DNA from: Lantana camara
Lineage: Eukaryota; Streptophyta; Magnoliopsida; Lamiales; Verbenaceae
Assembly: GCA_037501455.1 (NCBI GenBank)
Contig: CM074865.1
Location: forward strand, 17,306,501 to 17,370,500
Direction of reading: 5' to 3'
Length of the DNA stretch: 64,000 nt
The notes beneath the pieces were generated by a model that searched no databases, was not told where the DNA came from, and was given only the letters and a program-made list of their open reading frames with translations. The position numbers and the translations under genes were made by a program. Below, piece by piece: positions 10,297-21,500 of this stretch (position 1 is the first letter of the stretch; every line of letters begins with the position of its first letter).

Positions 10297-12305
10297 TGTT
10301 AGGAATAGTGCCCTTAAAGCAGCTTTTGGCTTTGCTATTTCCTTGTAAAGTCACAAACAGTCTTTGAATAATAAACGAAATGATTTTGTTCATAGGCAAT
10401 CACTTCTTTATGTGCTTATTTATGTCTGTTTAGGTTGACTGTGTTTTGCATGTATTGAACTCCCCTAATTCGATGAGGTCGTTAAGAACTTTGTCTTTAT
10501 GGGAACGGCACATGAAACAAGTTCTTAACTCCATAGGCGAGGATTAGAAACTTCTCCAAGTCGATGAGTCCAACAGACAGTGGGAGTGTCGACCTTAACT
10601 CTGTTGAGACTTGCTTGTGTGATTATGTCCTTTTGAAGGATCACTCAGTTTCATGGAGTGATAAGTGCATACATTGATGCGTTCATAATACATAAGGGTG
10701 ATTGTCACAAGAACCTCATCACTGAGATGTCCCACGTGAGAACATTCCTAAATGGGAAAGGAAGTTTCCTGAAACTTTAAGATTAGGAAATATCTCACAA
10801 GTCAATGACGTGATTCATTAATCCTTAGACTTGAGATTCTGTAATGTCTCATATGAGGTAACTCTATAATCTTTGATATAGGCTCAAAAGGGTGTCGCCA
10901 TATAGACACCTGAACCATGGCATATGTTGGGATTACACAAGTGGCATATGTAGAATTAGTAGAATCAACAAAGGACCTACACTTGTTAAGAACAAGGATG
11001 ATCTCTTACTGATTGAGTTGTTTGTAGTCCATTAAACAATAAACCCTTGGCCAAGGTGGATAAAAGATCAAGACATCTAGAAAATGGGGTTTTCTAGGAT
11101 TGAGATCGAAATAGATATGAAACGAACTTAACTTTAAAGATCAATAATATTTGGGCTCTGAGAATATTCCCATGCCTTAATTCTTGATTGAGAGATGGAG
11201 TTGTAGGAGGATCGTATTTAACTGATTGTCATTGACTGAAAGGTTCTTCAATTCATTTCGTTATTCGACTAGGGGTCACACACCCATTGCTAGATTACGG
11301 TAGTGTGATCTGTGAAGTGATTAATTTATTAGGGAATTAATTAATTGTTGTCACTGCTAATCGAATAATGAACCTAAGGGTCACACACAAATGCCAAAAC
11401 ATGAGGGTTATGGTAGGATGTTAATATGATTAACGAAGGATCAAATTGTTGATCAGAAATAGGGGCTGAACACGTAGGCATTGCCACGTGTCCAAGACAC
11501 GCCTACGTGGCTGCCACGTATCACGCACACGAGGCACGTACGTGGATCCTAATACGTGTAATTATATTACACGTGAATTCTTTTCTAGAATTAATTAATT
11601 AAATTATAATTAATTAATTTTAGTCTTTTAATTAATTATTGAATTAATTGTTAAGACTATTCTCAAATAAACTTAACCCAATAAATAATTAATTGGGAAT
11701 TAATTTATTTATTGAATATTGACTTTTAACTTTGGGAAAACTGAAAAGTCCAACTTCCTATTGTAGGAGAGAGAAGGTTATTCTTGCAAGACTTGGAGAA
11801 CAAGTTAGGAACTTATTTTCTCCAATTAAATAAATAATTAAATTAGTTAATTAGTGAGCAAGAAAACAAAGTTCACTAGGTTTGGGAACCCTAGGGATTT
11901 CGAACCAACCTTGTATAAATACAAGGGGTGGTGCTTCTCTTATTCTTTAGACCAACACTCACGAAGTGTTAAGTTTTGAGAAAAATAAAAGAAAAGTTTT
12001 CAAAGTAAAACCCTAGCCATTAACACAAGCAATAGAACTAGCATTCTCATTTGCTTGATCGTGTTCTAGGACTGGTGTGGATACGCTTTGGAGGCCTTCT
12101 ACTTTGGAGTCTAATTCGAAGGACCGTTCGAGGGACTTTCTGCTTGAAGGGTGTTTGTTAGGCGGTAACAACATCACAAGATAGCTTCAATTAAAGTGAG
12201 TTTCTTGTTATTCCCAACGTTACAGTACGAAAATTATAAGACAACGATTAAACTTGTGGAAAAATTTTAAACTTCCACTGTTCAACTCTTTCGTGTTTTC
12301 CAACA
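10297..12305 (+). mobile_element. Solo LTR, family A copy 1 (2009 bp), TSD CCTGG
   Basis: Begins TGTTAGGAATAGTG and ends TTTCCAACA. It is flanked by perfect 5-bp duplications CCTGG at 10292-10296 and 12306-12310. No retroviral protein is encoded. A TATAAATA box lies at about 11914 and is followed by leader-like sequence, so the unit reads as an LTR promoter on the plus strand. AT-rich TTAATTAA-type dyads occupy about 11585-11710. A second, inverted copy lies at 51930-54211. The likely source is a Copia- or gypsy-type element; the lineage cannot be set without internal sequence. The insertion splits the hAT transposase. Confidence 0.88.
11912..11922 (+). promoter_or_regulatory. TATA box of solo LTR family A
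   Basis: TGTATAAATAC, about 390 bases before the LTR 3' end, in the position expected of an LTR promoter. Transcription from it would run into the hAT remnant and the CACTA element. Confidence 0.55.
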
Positions 12306-12957
12306 CCTGGCACCTCTCTTGCAGAAAGCAAAAGCTAAGGAAAAGGCATTGGATGGGATGACTCTATCTAATGGGCCCAAATGCCACTCAATTTCAAAGG
12401 TGAGTAGTGTAGACACTTAACCGATAGGTTGCGGAGCGTGAAGCTAAAGTCCACATATTAGTTATTAGACTAACACGACTAGGCAATTGATGAAGTAACT
12501 TGTACAATTTATCTTTCTCTACTTTGTAAACTTTCATATTTCAGCTCTTAAAGTATTCCTAGAATGAAGTTTGAAGGTTGGCTGTAAATTATTCACAAAG
12601 GTGTGAAATAGCACATGCTTGATCATGTTGAAAGGATAATTATGCTTCATAACCATTCTTGTCAAGTCAAGTCTGCTTGTTTTTTTTATCAAACTTAAAG
12701 TTTTTAAGCTTCACATTTTCTTCAACCCCTTTCTTAATCATTTGAAGAATATTTTGATATTTAAGCTTACAGTTTCTCAACGGACATCTCAATAAGTGAT
12801 TTTTCAAGTGTGTTGTCCACCCAGTGCTCGACCCCGTGAATGATTTCCTATAATGTTTACATATAGTTTTATCTATTCCATTAGGGATTCTAACCTTTTC
12901 AAAATCAAGCCATACCTCAGATGTTAATTTTTTTCTTTTTTGCCCAATTTGATCAAT

Positions 12958-14356
12958 CACTACAAAAATTTGGTTGAAAATCGATGGGCAATAACCGACG
13001 GATTTTCAAAAATTTCGTCGGTTTTCCATCAGTCCAGTAGAATCCCTACGGCAGTCCGACTGATAACCGATAGAATCTGACCCGTGGGGAAAACCATCGT
13101 CGGAATATTAATGCTAACTGCCGCTGTTGTGGGAAAACTAAAGCCTTAACTAGCTAGTAGATAATCGGGGTTAAACTATCAATTAAATGACAAAATATTT
13201 GTGTAATAGCTACAACCTGATTACCTCAAATTGTCGAATCACCCTCGAACTCAATGGACCTTGGCTTCCGACGCACAAGACCATTGAACAAGAGCTTTCC
13301 AATCCCTAACAAAACAGTTGGACCACAGCTTCTCTTCAGCTAAAACGGAATGTCTGAGCTTCGATTCAACACTCAACGCTCCGGCAACCCTAACTCCTTC
13401 GCCATTATCCAAATTATAGGATTGTCGCCTGTCTTGAAATGGCGCGTGAGCCCTAAATTTTTCGCCTCTTTGCTAATTCAGACAAGTGAATTAAGGGAAA
13501 AAATCACGCATATAGTTCTTAACATCTGAAGGGTATATACGTAATTTCATCTTACAGATTTTCGACGGGAAATATCCGTCGACATGTCTTCAGTATGCTA
13601 ATTTTAGGACAATAACCGACGGAAAGCCAACGTCCAAGACTCGTCGGAAAGTATACAAATAAAAATAAAGATAGACCAATGGAACACCTCCGTCGATGTA
13701 CGGTTGGTATAGTATTTCTATGAAATTAAAATTCTGACAGCCTTCCATCGGCACATGTCCGTTGGAATATTTCAATTCCAATTTAGAAATAATGATTGAA
13801 AAGACCAACAAACCACAACCATCAGAATACCGTTGGAATATTAGTTCACAAGAAAATTCTGACGGGTCTCCAACGAAATAAATCCCGTTGCCAAATTCTG
13901 ACGGCAATTATCCGTTGGAAATCCTTTGGACACTCCTTACTCGAGGTAATCCCGACGGATAACCAACGGGCACTGCACCGTTAGATATTTTCTTTATTCA
14001 CATGCAAAGTTCCCAATGGACAACAGTCGTCAGGATTCCGTTGGTACATTTTGCGAGAAAAAAAATAATGGCAATACGACGGATTTACAACGGCCAACCG
14101 TTGGTCTTTTTTGGCACAAAACTTGCGCCAAACTGTCCAAGGGATAACCAACAAATATACGACGGTGTAGCTATCGGAATGTTTGGCGCATTTTTTTTTT
14201 GGAAACCCGCTAATATTTCCGATGGCGTTGTTGCTCGAATTATTGGGGACGATATCATTGCATTTCCGTTGGGCCGTCATCGCTATACCGTTGGGAATAC
14301 CGACGGCTGTCTCCTGTCAGTTTTTTCCATCGATTTTTGGCAAGATTTTTTTAGTG
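12958..14356. mobile_element. Non-autonomous CACTA (En/Spm) element 1 (1399 bp), TSD AAT
   Basis: Opens CACTACAAAAA and closes with TTTTTTTAGTG. The inverted ends share an ATCGATGG block about 20-27 bp in. Flanking AAT occurs at 12955-12957 and 14357-14359, as expected for a 3-bp CACTA duplication. The 3' end matches the 5' end imperfectly (CACTAA instead of CACTAC). Sub-terminal zones (12990-13110 and 13560-14340) are packed with GACGG, CCGTCGG and CCGTTGG units in both directions, the kind of array bound by CACTA transposase accessory proteins. No transposase is encoded. It abuts the hAT BED region. Confidence 0.88.
13190..13480 (-). other. Possible captured host-gene fragment inside CACTA 1
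   Basis: Between the two sub-terminal arrays lies a more GC-balanced stretch with none of the GACGG units. On the minus strand it shows an ATG at 13403-13405 opening MAKELGLPER before a stop, and a GAG/GTAATC junction that looks like a splice donor near 13230. CACTA elements are known to carry host exons, so this may be one. The source gene is not recognised. Confidence 0.3.
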
Positions 14357-14603
14357 AATACCTTGTAATGTAATTGATAATGTATGCAATAGATGTAATT
14401 TTAATGAAACAGTATTCTCAAAGAAAGAAGCATTACAGAGGTGAGAGAGGAAGAAGAAAATAGATAGAGAGAAAGAGAGTTATCTCATTTGATTGCTTGC
14501 CCCAAAAGTAAGCAACAAACCACAAATATAACGTCCACAAAACGACACTCTCAACAACCAAATACATCAACATCAATTGTGAATTCAGGAATAATCCATT
14601 AGC
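14357..14603 (-). other. 3' flank of the small gene
   Basis: Minus-strand text is T- and CT-rich with no open frame, consistent with a 3' untranslated region running towards the CACTA insertion. No canonical AATAAA is placed with confidence. Confidence 0.35.
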
Positions 14604-14952
14604 CTAATTCTCTGAGAATTCACTGCAAATTGGTCCCCCCTTCCAGTTGATCTCCCTTAGCTCATCAACCCTTGGATCCATGTTGAGATTAACTGCTAGA
14701 TTTTCATCTTCATTTGAACAAGTCGCAGCCCTTGGATTTCCTGTCTTTGCATCAACGGTTGAGATTTCCCCAAGATAAGTTGCTGCACGTCGTTTAGTTC
14801 TTTCGCCTTGAACTTAATCGGACAGTCACAATAAGAGAACATCCAACAATCTAGGTTCAAACTACCAAAGTCAGCTGATTTAATCATATATATGACATAC
14901 CTTTGTCCCTCATCTCATCAGCAAGAAGTCCAACATCCGTCGGTTGTGACAT
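14604..14952 (-). CDS. Small two-exon gene, predicted 86-residue protein of unknown function
   Basis: Minus strand. Exon 1 is 14901-14952: ATG at 14950-14952, start MSQPTDVGLLADEMRDK, then donor G/GTATGT. Exon 2 is 14604-14812: acceptor GATTAAG, reading VQGERTKRRAATYLGE and ending GGPICSEFSEN with TAG at 14604-14606. The 88-base intron is in phase 1 and the joined frame has no stop. A basic patch (KRR) lies near residues 24-26, followed by an acidic stretch SNEDEN; the C-terminal half is acidic overall. I do not recognise the family. A TATA-like promoter and a probable intron in the leader (acceptor TTTTAG just before the ATG exon) support a real gene. It could also be the surviving end of a larger gene or a transposon-captured piece. 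Confidence 0.55.
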
Positions 14953-15420
14953 TTTTGAAGCCTAAAACACACACAAACTCTGAAACTTAGAAGCCTAAAA
15001 TTCAAAGAGGCAAAGTGAAACATTCATAGGAAAATTAACAAGAAAACATAACAAAGAAAACTTACTTTCTTACTAGTGGATTCTCCCGAGAATAAAAAGC
15101 TGGCAGAAAAATCGAAATAAACACAGAAAAGAGTGAGAAGAGCAAGAAGAGTGGAGAAAAAATCTGTAGAAAAATCAAAATAAACACAGAGAAGAGTGAG
15201 AAGAGCGAGAATAGCGTAGAAGAAAAGATGAAAGCTTACACTATGGACGCCTATGCGTAGAAGAGAGTACAAGAAAAAAGAAAAGCTTACATCATGGACG
15301 CCTGAGCGAGATCAGCGGAGAAATCCTCCAGATCCAGAAACTTGAACTTTGATGGTTGAAAAGGAAAGAAACCCTAGTTTTCAATTCTAAATGAGAACTT
15401 TCTCTATATATACTCTTAAA
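14953..15420 (-). promoter_or_regulatory. Promoter and spliced leader of the small gene
   Basis: A TATATATA sequence at about 15402-15412 (minus strand) is followed by AAACTAGGGTTTC near 15365-15378. This contains a telo-box (AAACCCTA on the plus strand), common near the transcription start of growth-related plant genes. Further down, two near-identical blocks with GGCGTCCAT and GTAAGC (15236-15257 and 15285-15307) could each serve as a leader splice donor. A 63-bp tandem duplication lies at 15103-15228. A pyrimidine-rich tract and TTTTAG acceptor precede the coding exon at about 14963. Confidence 0.5.
15103..15228. repeat. Tandem duplication, period 63 bp, two copies
   Basis: Units at 15103-15165 and 15166-15228 share AAATAAACACAGA and GAGTGAGAAGAGC with several substitutions. 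It lies inside the leader intron of the small gene. Confidence 0.75.
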
Positions 15421-16054
15421 TATCCTGTAAAATAATATAATTATTTAATTTAAGTTAGAAAGAAGAAAAGGCGTGTATAACTAATGTTAAAAGTAATATT
15501 TTATAACTAAGCTTTACATTATTAAACTTCATATAATTTTTATAAAATACATATTATTTCATATGAAAATTTATAAATTTATTATTTTGATTATCATAAC
15601 TAAAATTATTGTTTTGATTATCATAACTAAGCTTAAATGCATCTATGTTATACACATCAACGATGTTATACTAACAATGAGGTGACTTAAAAGTTATATG
15701 TAACTTCAAACTAAATTAAAAATATATTATGAAAATAATCAAGTCTTATATTTGATTTTCTAAATTACTTCTAAATTATATTTTGTATCATATATTATTT
15801 ATAAAATAAATATTGTATTATGTAAAAATTTACATGATTATCATTAGATTATAAGATTGTTACTTAGATTATTATAATTCTTATCATATTGTATAATACA
15901 TAAATGAAATAAAAACATTATTAGTAGAGAATGATATTACACAAATGTAACCTTTTCACAAAATATATTACTAAATTTAATAAAAAATTATTCATAGTAT
16001 TCATTTTATATTGTTTTATATATAATTATATATATACATATTTGAGATTGAGAG

Positions 16055-16106
<52 letters not shown>

Positions 16107-16239
16107 CGGATCCGCATTTTTAATAAATCCGTTGCATGATTCCATATTTGATCCACTCAATTCGAACTTTGAATATCTATAATCGAAGATGATCCATCGA
16201 ATATTTTTATCGTATGAATATGCTAAATTTCGGATCGAA
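15421..16239. other. AT-rich intergenic spacer
   Basis: No gene seen. Very AT-rich. It includes the ATT microsatellite listed separately; runs of Ile in frames here come from that repeat. Confidence 0.6.
16057..16106. repeat. (ATT)n microsatellite
   Basis: About 16 uninterrupted ATT units. Likely length-variable between individuals. Confidence 0.95.
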
Positions 16240-16910
16240 TTCGAATTAATATCCTCCCATTGACAGCCCAAGGAGGGCAGGTTGCCCTCCTTGACGCCTA
16301 GGATTTGATGACCTTGTAAGTTACCCAATTTGAGACTCAAAACTCTTGTGATGGTTAGCCATTTGATCCAACTTTGTTTCAATTTTTTCGAATCTATCCA
16401 TAGTAACCGTAAGAAACTATTGAAATGCCACCTCCCAACCTTGCTTTTGTTCCGATTGTGGTTATGGAGGATGGTATTGATTTTGTCGAGGAAATAGTGA
16501 AGGGTTTTTAAAATTCTCTGGATGCCTTAGTTGGAAGTTTTGCTTTGGATGCCCATTTTGATTATTGGACCAACAAAAGTTTAGATGGTTCCTCCAACCT
16601 TTCATGAGTTCAAGAGTTGCCGTCGGCGCTTATTGGACCAACATTTTCCGTCGGCGCTTGGACTACTCCTTTCATGAGTTCAAGAGTTGTTTGCCTCCAT
16701 GTTGTCTAGCAATTTAATTGCATCATTTGTAGATTTGGCCATAAAACTCCATCAGCGGCTGCATCGGGCACTTTAATTGCAGTTTAATTGTATCATTTGT
16801 AGATTTGGCCATAAACACTGATCGAGCATTTTCCACTTTGAGATCTTTCACAACCCAATGTTGCTCCTCACATTCTAGATTAGTGGAATGTCTCCTGCGC
16901 AAGGATGACA
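16240..16910 (-). pseudogene. gag: Fragment of a Ty3/gypsy gag (Athila-like), minus strand
   Basis: Minus-strand text at about 16440-16600 reads GWRNHLNF followed by WSNNQNG, the spacing seen after the gag zinc knuckle of Athila elements (compare GWKNHPHFSWSNNQN in the gag at 63030). At 16320-16400 it reads DRFEKIETKLDQMA and FESQIG, matching the conserved coiled region before protease. More gag-like text (STNDTIKLL-type) lies at 16720-16850. A 20-bp segment is duplicated at 16602-16621 and 16671-16690. The frame is broken and neither LTR is recognisable. Confidence 0.6.
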
Positions 16911-17764
16911 CGCATAAATCGAGAAAAAATAGATTAGTGGAATGTCTATAACATCTTTGTTGTCCCCTCTAGGTGTTCTTCTTTTCTTTTCGTCACTTGT
17001 TTTCTTCTTTTTCTTCTTAGGTTGCTTTTTTGAAAGACTTCTATGCTTGCTTAATTTCATCACCAACCCATCATCACTATTTCCATTTTATTTTTTTTTT
17101 TATTTTTTTAATCATTCAAAAAGCGTTTATCTCTTCAATTTCCCATTTTCTCTTTATTCACTTTAGTTCTTTTTCTTTTTTTAATAATTTTTTATATTCT
17201 TATTTTTTTTTTCTTATTTTTGCTAATATATTATTATCATATTTATTTATCATAATTTGATAATTATATTTAAATACTAATGCTTTTTTTTTCCACATAC
17301 ATCAAGAGTGCACAATTACTAATTTCTAACAAATATCAAGTTAAATTAAAACATTGTCAGAGTCAAATCAGCGAATTATGTCGTGCACGTACGGGACCAA
17401 ATTAAAGGTGGAGATAATAGGAATGTTGTATTACACATCCAAAGTGTCAAATTTTTACGTAAATTCAGTAGAATAAAGTCAAAGGAAAAGATTAATTAAA
17501 CTCTAAAACCATTAGGAAATTGTTTACTTTATTAGAAATAGGGCTTTAGTCATTTACCTTTATTTTTTATGATTACTATACTAAATTTCGGGCCCCAGTA
17601 TTTCCAAAGCCCATCTTATGTGGGCTTTCCAACAGCTGTCTAATATAAATTCTAAAATAAACTTTATTTGGGTAAAAATAAATTCTAAAATTAGGGACAA
17701 AATAGAAAATATACTAAAAATTGTGGATAAGTAAGCTTTGTAGTAAACATGTTTAAAATTCAAG
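16911..17764. other. T-rich and AT-rich spacer
   Basis: No gene seen. 16980-17260 is pyrimidine/T-rich, and its Phe-rich frames are low-complexity artefacts. The last six bases (17759-17764, TTCAAG) form the probable target duplication of the LINE that follows. Confidence 0.55.
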
Positions 17765-17778
17765 TTTTTTTTTTTTTT

Positions 17779-18589
17779 GGGAACCGGCAAAGAGTCGTAG
17801 AGTTTTTAACGATACCTCCACCTCATACATAAATAACCAAAACCAAAAGAGATACAAAGGTGCATGATCCAAGGATCAATGAGACTATTCATGTTATGGT
17901 GCCCACGAAAATACATACAAATCAGACAATTAGCACCACTAGAATTACACCAGCCATACAAATTCTTATCAGCTCCATAAACCTTAGGCTCAGTATCAAA
18001 AATAGCAAAAACGCCCCTCTTGCGATGTGAAACCTTAGGAATTCTCACTGGCCTCTGAGTGAGGCGCCTAGACTTTCGGGCAATGGTAATGGAAATCAAT
18101 GTGACGACCGTTTGACAGCAAGAGTTCGCTTCTACGTCACTCGCGTCCTCAGGGCTATGCATGATTTTTGGTTGTTGTCGGCCCTCTTGTACCAAAAAAT
18201 CGTCAATTACATAGTTCCAGACTTGCCCGAAGTAATGGAAATTGATTCTTTTCGCATTCCTCTTCATCTCTTTCCCGAAAATCATACTCATTGTCCGTTG
18301 CCACTTCCAAAGATTAGCATCCTGCACACAACGAAGAAACAGAGCACCTTTCTCCAACCTATTAGCAATTATTATATAATAAATAAACCATAAGTGCAGC
18401 CTCTTTTTTTTGATAAAGTTCATATTCCCATGAAAGACATTATTAGTGGAACGTGGGCTGCTAATACCCTTATGTACGTATACCATGTTATGCTAACCTC
18501 TAGGGTAAAAAGGCCCCCAGATTTTGAGATCCTCCTTGAGAAGTCTTCAAGTACCTGCCAACAAAAGGAAAAGTTGAAATCCATAACGG
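17779..18589 (-). other. 3' region of the LINE
   Basis: Between the RNase H stop and the poly(A) tail. A 226-codon frame (17806-18486) has no known motif and is probably chance. An A-rich motif TTTATCAAAAAAAA (minus strand, about 18403-18417) resembles an earlier tail, so the stretch may include a short second LINE end. Confidence 0.5.
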
Positions 18590-21500
18590 TTATTTGAATC
18601 TGAAGCTTGGCAGACCCCATTTGACAACTTTTATAAAACTTTTCGCCTCATAAGGCATTGGCGATTCCGGGAAAGACCAAATCCCCTGTTCATCAGCGCC
18701 CTTAGTAGCAAAGAAGTCAGCCAACCCGTTACCTTCCCGATATATGTGTGACATGGTGACTGTTATGCTTCTTACCAGAATAAGGAATTCTTTGATGAGT
18801 TGGTTAACCGCAATATTACCCGTCTTACCTCGTCGAATTATTACTAGAATAACCTGTGCGTCGAGCTCGATCCAAAGCCTAGAAAATCCCAATTGTTTAG
18901 TGGCCTGGACCCTTCGGACTAATGCCTTCAACTCTGCCATTGTGTTTGTTGCCACTCCGATACCACAACTGAAGGCGTACAACACTGAGCCATGACAGTC
19001 TCGGATGACTCCGCCAACACCTGCTGAGCCAGGATTTCCCCGTGACGCTCCATCCGTATTTATCTTAACCTATCCTTGGTGTGGTCGTATCCATTTAACC
19101 ATAATACATTTGGGTTGTCGAGCTTTCAGCAGGCGTATTCCAAAGCTCTTAGCCCTGCTAATGTCTCCTCTCCACGCCCGACGCTTCATCCTGTTCGTTA
19201 AACCCCACCGATAAATATGGATATTCACCTGCCTGATAATGTTAAGATAAGAGAACTTAGTTCCCTTGTGCTTAGCATTGTTTCTTTCGGCCCAAATGTA
19301 CCATAAAATGAGACAAGGTAGGATTACTCTAATGTGATTCCTTTCACTGAAAATGGACGACGCGAACCACCCTTGAACTATCGTATTCAGTGTCTAAAAA
19401 CCCGCAATGTTAATTCTAAACCTTTCTGCATAATGTCTCCAAACATTTTGAGCTTTAGTGCTAGTGACAAAGAGATGATCGCGAGTCTCTAAGTGTGAGC
19501 AGCATTGACACTTTGATGGGAATATTATACCTTTACGGTGGATCCGCCCATCCACCGGAATCCAATCTTTAAACAGATGCCAGATAAATATCATTATTGT
19601 TGGAGTTAGGTCAGCACTCCAAATGGTATTATAAAGCTGAGATTTTTCATTCCTTTTCCTCAAGACGTGCCAGCATGATTTAAACGAGAAAGTTCCATCG
19701 GTATTGTGAGTCCACACTGGATTATCGTCCACAAGAACGGCAAAAGGTATGTCCATAATTTTTGTAGCAATCCCTTCTCCAACAGCCTCTTTTAGCTTGT
19801 CCAGGTCCCACGCGCCATTGGTCTAGAAATCTCTAACTTTTGCATTGAAATTTCTGTCCAACCCATTAATTGGTTCCCACCTTTCTTCCGACCATCTATC
19901 ACACCAAAATGATATATCTCCACAGCCTAAAGACCAGCATATACCTTGCTCTGCTGCCATTCTCACTCCGCCCATTCTTCGCCAAGTTTTTGAATTATGC
20001 TTCGTAACCTTGGCTAAATTTGGTGCATTCCAATACAATACCTCTCTATCATAAAAACGGCCAAGAGTGTTTTACTCGTTCGCAACCGCCACCATAGTTT
20101 CTGTGTGAAAGCTGCTAGTAAGTCCTCAATGTCCCTAACTCCTAAACCGCCTTCATTTGTCGGGAAACACATTCTTTTCCAAGCTGCCCAATGTATTCTC
20201 TTTCGTTCATTGGTAGATCCCCAAAAGAAACGATTTAATGTTCTTTCCAGCAAGATAACCACTGATTTAGGGGGATTAAGAATTCGGAATGTGTGCATAG
20301 GTATTGAATAGAGGACAGATTTGATGAGTAAAAGTCTGCCACCATGTGATAATTTAGTTACTTCCCATCCCTGCAGTTTAGACCTCAATTTAGCCATAAT
20401 ATCATCCAGAAGAGCAGCTTTACATTGCCCTCGGTAAAGCAGTGTTCCCAAGTACTTTATAGGAAGGTTTTCTCTCTTGAATCCCATAACTTCTCGAACT
20501 CGCAAGGCAGCCTCATTGGAATTATTTCCGACCACGCAAGAACTCTTATGTGGATTAACTTTTTACCCGGATACAAGCTCATAGCTTTCCAGGATTTCTT
20601 TAATAGCTTGAAGATAATGGAGTTTACTATTCGTGAAAATGATGGTGTCATCAGCATAAGCCAGGTGTGAGACCACCTTCGTAGTTGGAGACTTGAACCT
20701 ATAAGAAACATTCTCGACCAAGCATTTATCAAGTTCAATTGAAAGAAAATCGGTGGCAATAACAAATAAGGAAGGAGAGAGAGGGTCACCTTACCTTAAA
20801 CCTCTAGTGGATTGAAAACAGCTATTCGTCGAGCCATTTACCATCACCGAAAACTAACAGTTTTCCACACAATTTTGCACCCACTCAATCCACACCTGAG
20901 GAAAACCTTTTCTTCGATGCATATCAATTAGAAATGGTCACTCTATTCGGTCATATGCTTTTTCCATGTCCAGTTTGAGCATCATGTTTTTCTCTTTACC
21001 CCTTGTGTCTAGCAAATGTACCATCTCTTGTGCCATTAAGATGTTATCACTAATCATTCGATCCTTCACGAAGCCACTTTGATTCGGTGAGATAACTTTC
21101 GGAAGCACTGAAGCAAGTCTACTATTCATGATTTTCGTGATGATTTTGTTCTTCACATTGCAAAGACTGATTGGCCTGAAGTCCGACCAGCGAACAGGGT
21201 TGTCCTTTTCGGGAATTAGAACCACTGAGGTTGCTGTGTATGATCTGTGTAGCTTCGTCCCTGAGAAAAATTCTAGAGCAGCTTCCCTACATCGGTTTCA
21301 AGAATGTCCCAGAATCTTTGGTAGAATCTTGCTCCATAACCATCAGGTCCCGCTGCACTATTTGGATTGATGCTGAAGACGGCTTCCCGAACTTCTTCCT
21401 TTATCAGATCACGAGTTAACAACTCACCATCTTGTGGAGATAATGCTTGAGGGACAATCTGAAGCTGATTGTTATCGCTTTGATATCCCCTAGTTGAAAG

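Larger units (their letters stand above)
9406..12957 (-). pseudogene. hAT transposase (BED-finger, RICESLEEPER/DAYSLEEPER-like), interrupted
   Basis: Read on the minus strand, a BED zinc-finger region at 12667-12957 (WLDFEKVRI, then STGWTTHLKNHL) is followed at 12440-12660 by transposase text. This includes MKHNYPF, NLQPTFKLHSRNTL and SRVSLITNMW. After a solo LTR (10297-12305) the protein resumes at about 10225: CLIAHFIDDN, then SITVDNASSN near 10030, HVRRATRILNLIVQQG near 9920, PNRWNSTYFML near 9740, YPTSNIYF near 9560 and KDKFDKY near 9445. It stops abruptly at 9406 where the Athila LTR begins. Stops and frame changes occur throughout. One BED finger Cys is Tyr (CKHY instead of CKHC). A CACTA element abuts the N-terminal side. 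About 200 bases around the solo LTR site do not fit the family and are unexplained. Confidence 0.88.

Noticed and set aside
15931..16382. Frames with long Ile runs on both strands
   Set aside because: They read through the (ATT)n microsatellite.
16942..17260. Phe-rich frames resembling membrane proteins
   Set aside because: Produced by a T-rich low-complexity tract.
17806..18486. 226-codon minus-strand frame as a separate gene
   Set aside because: It lies in the LINE 3' region between RNase H and the poly(A) tail and has no recognisable domain.
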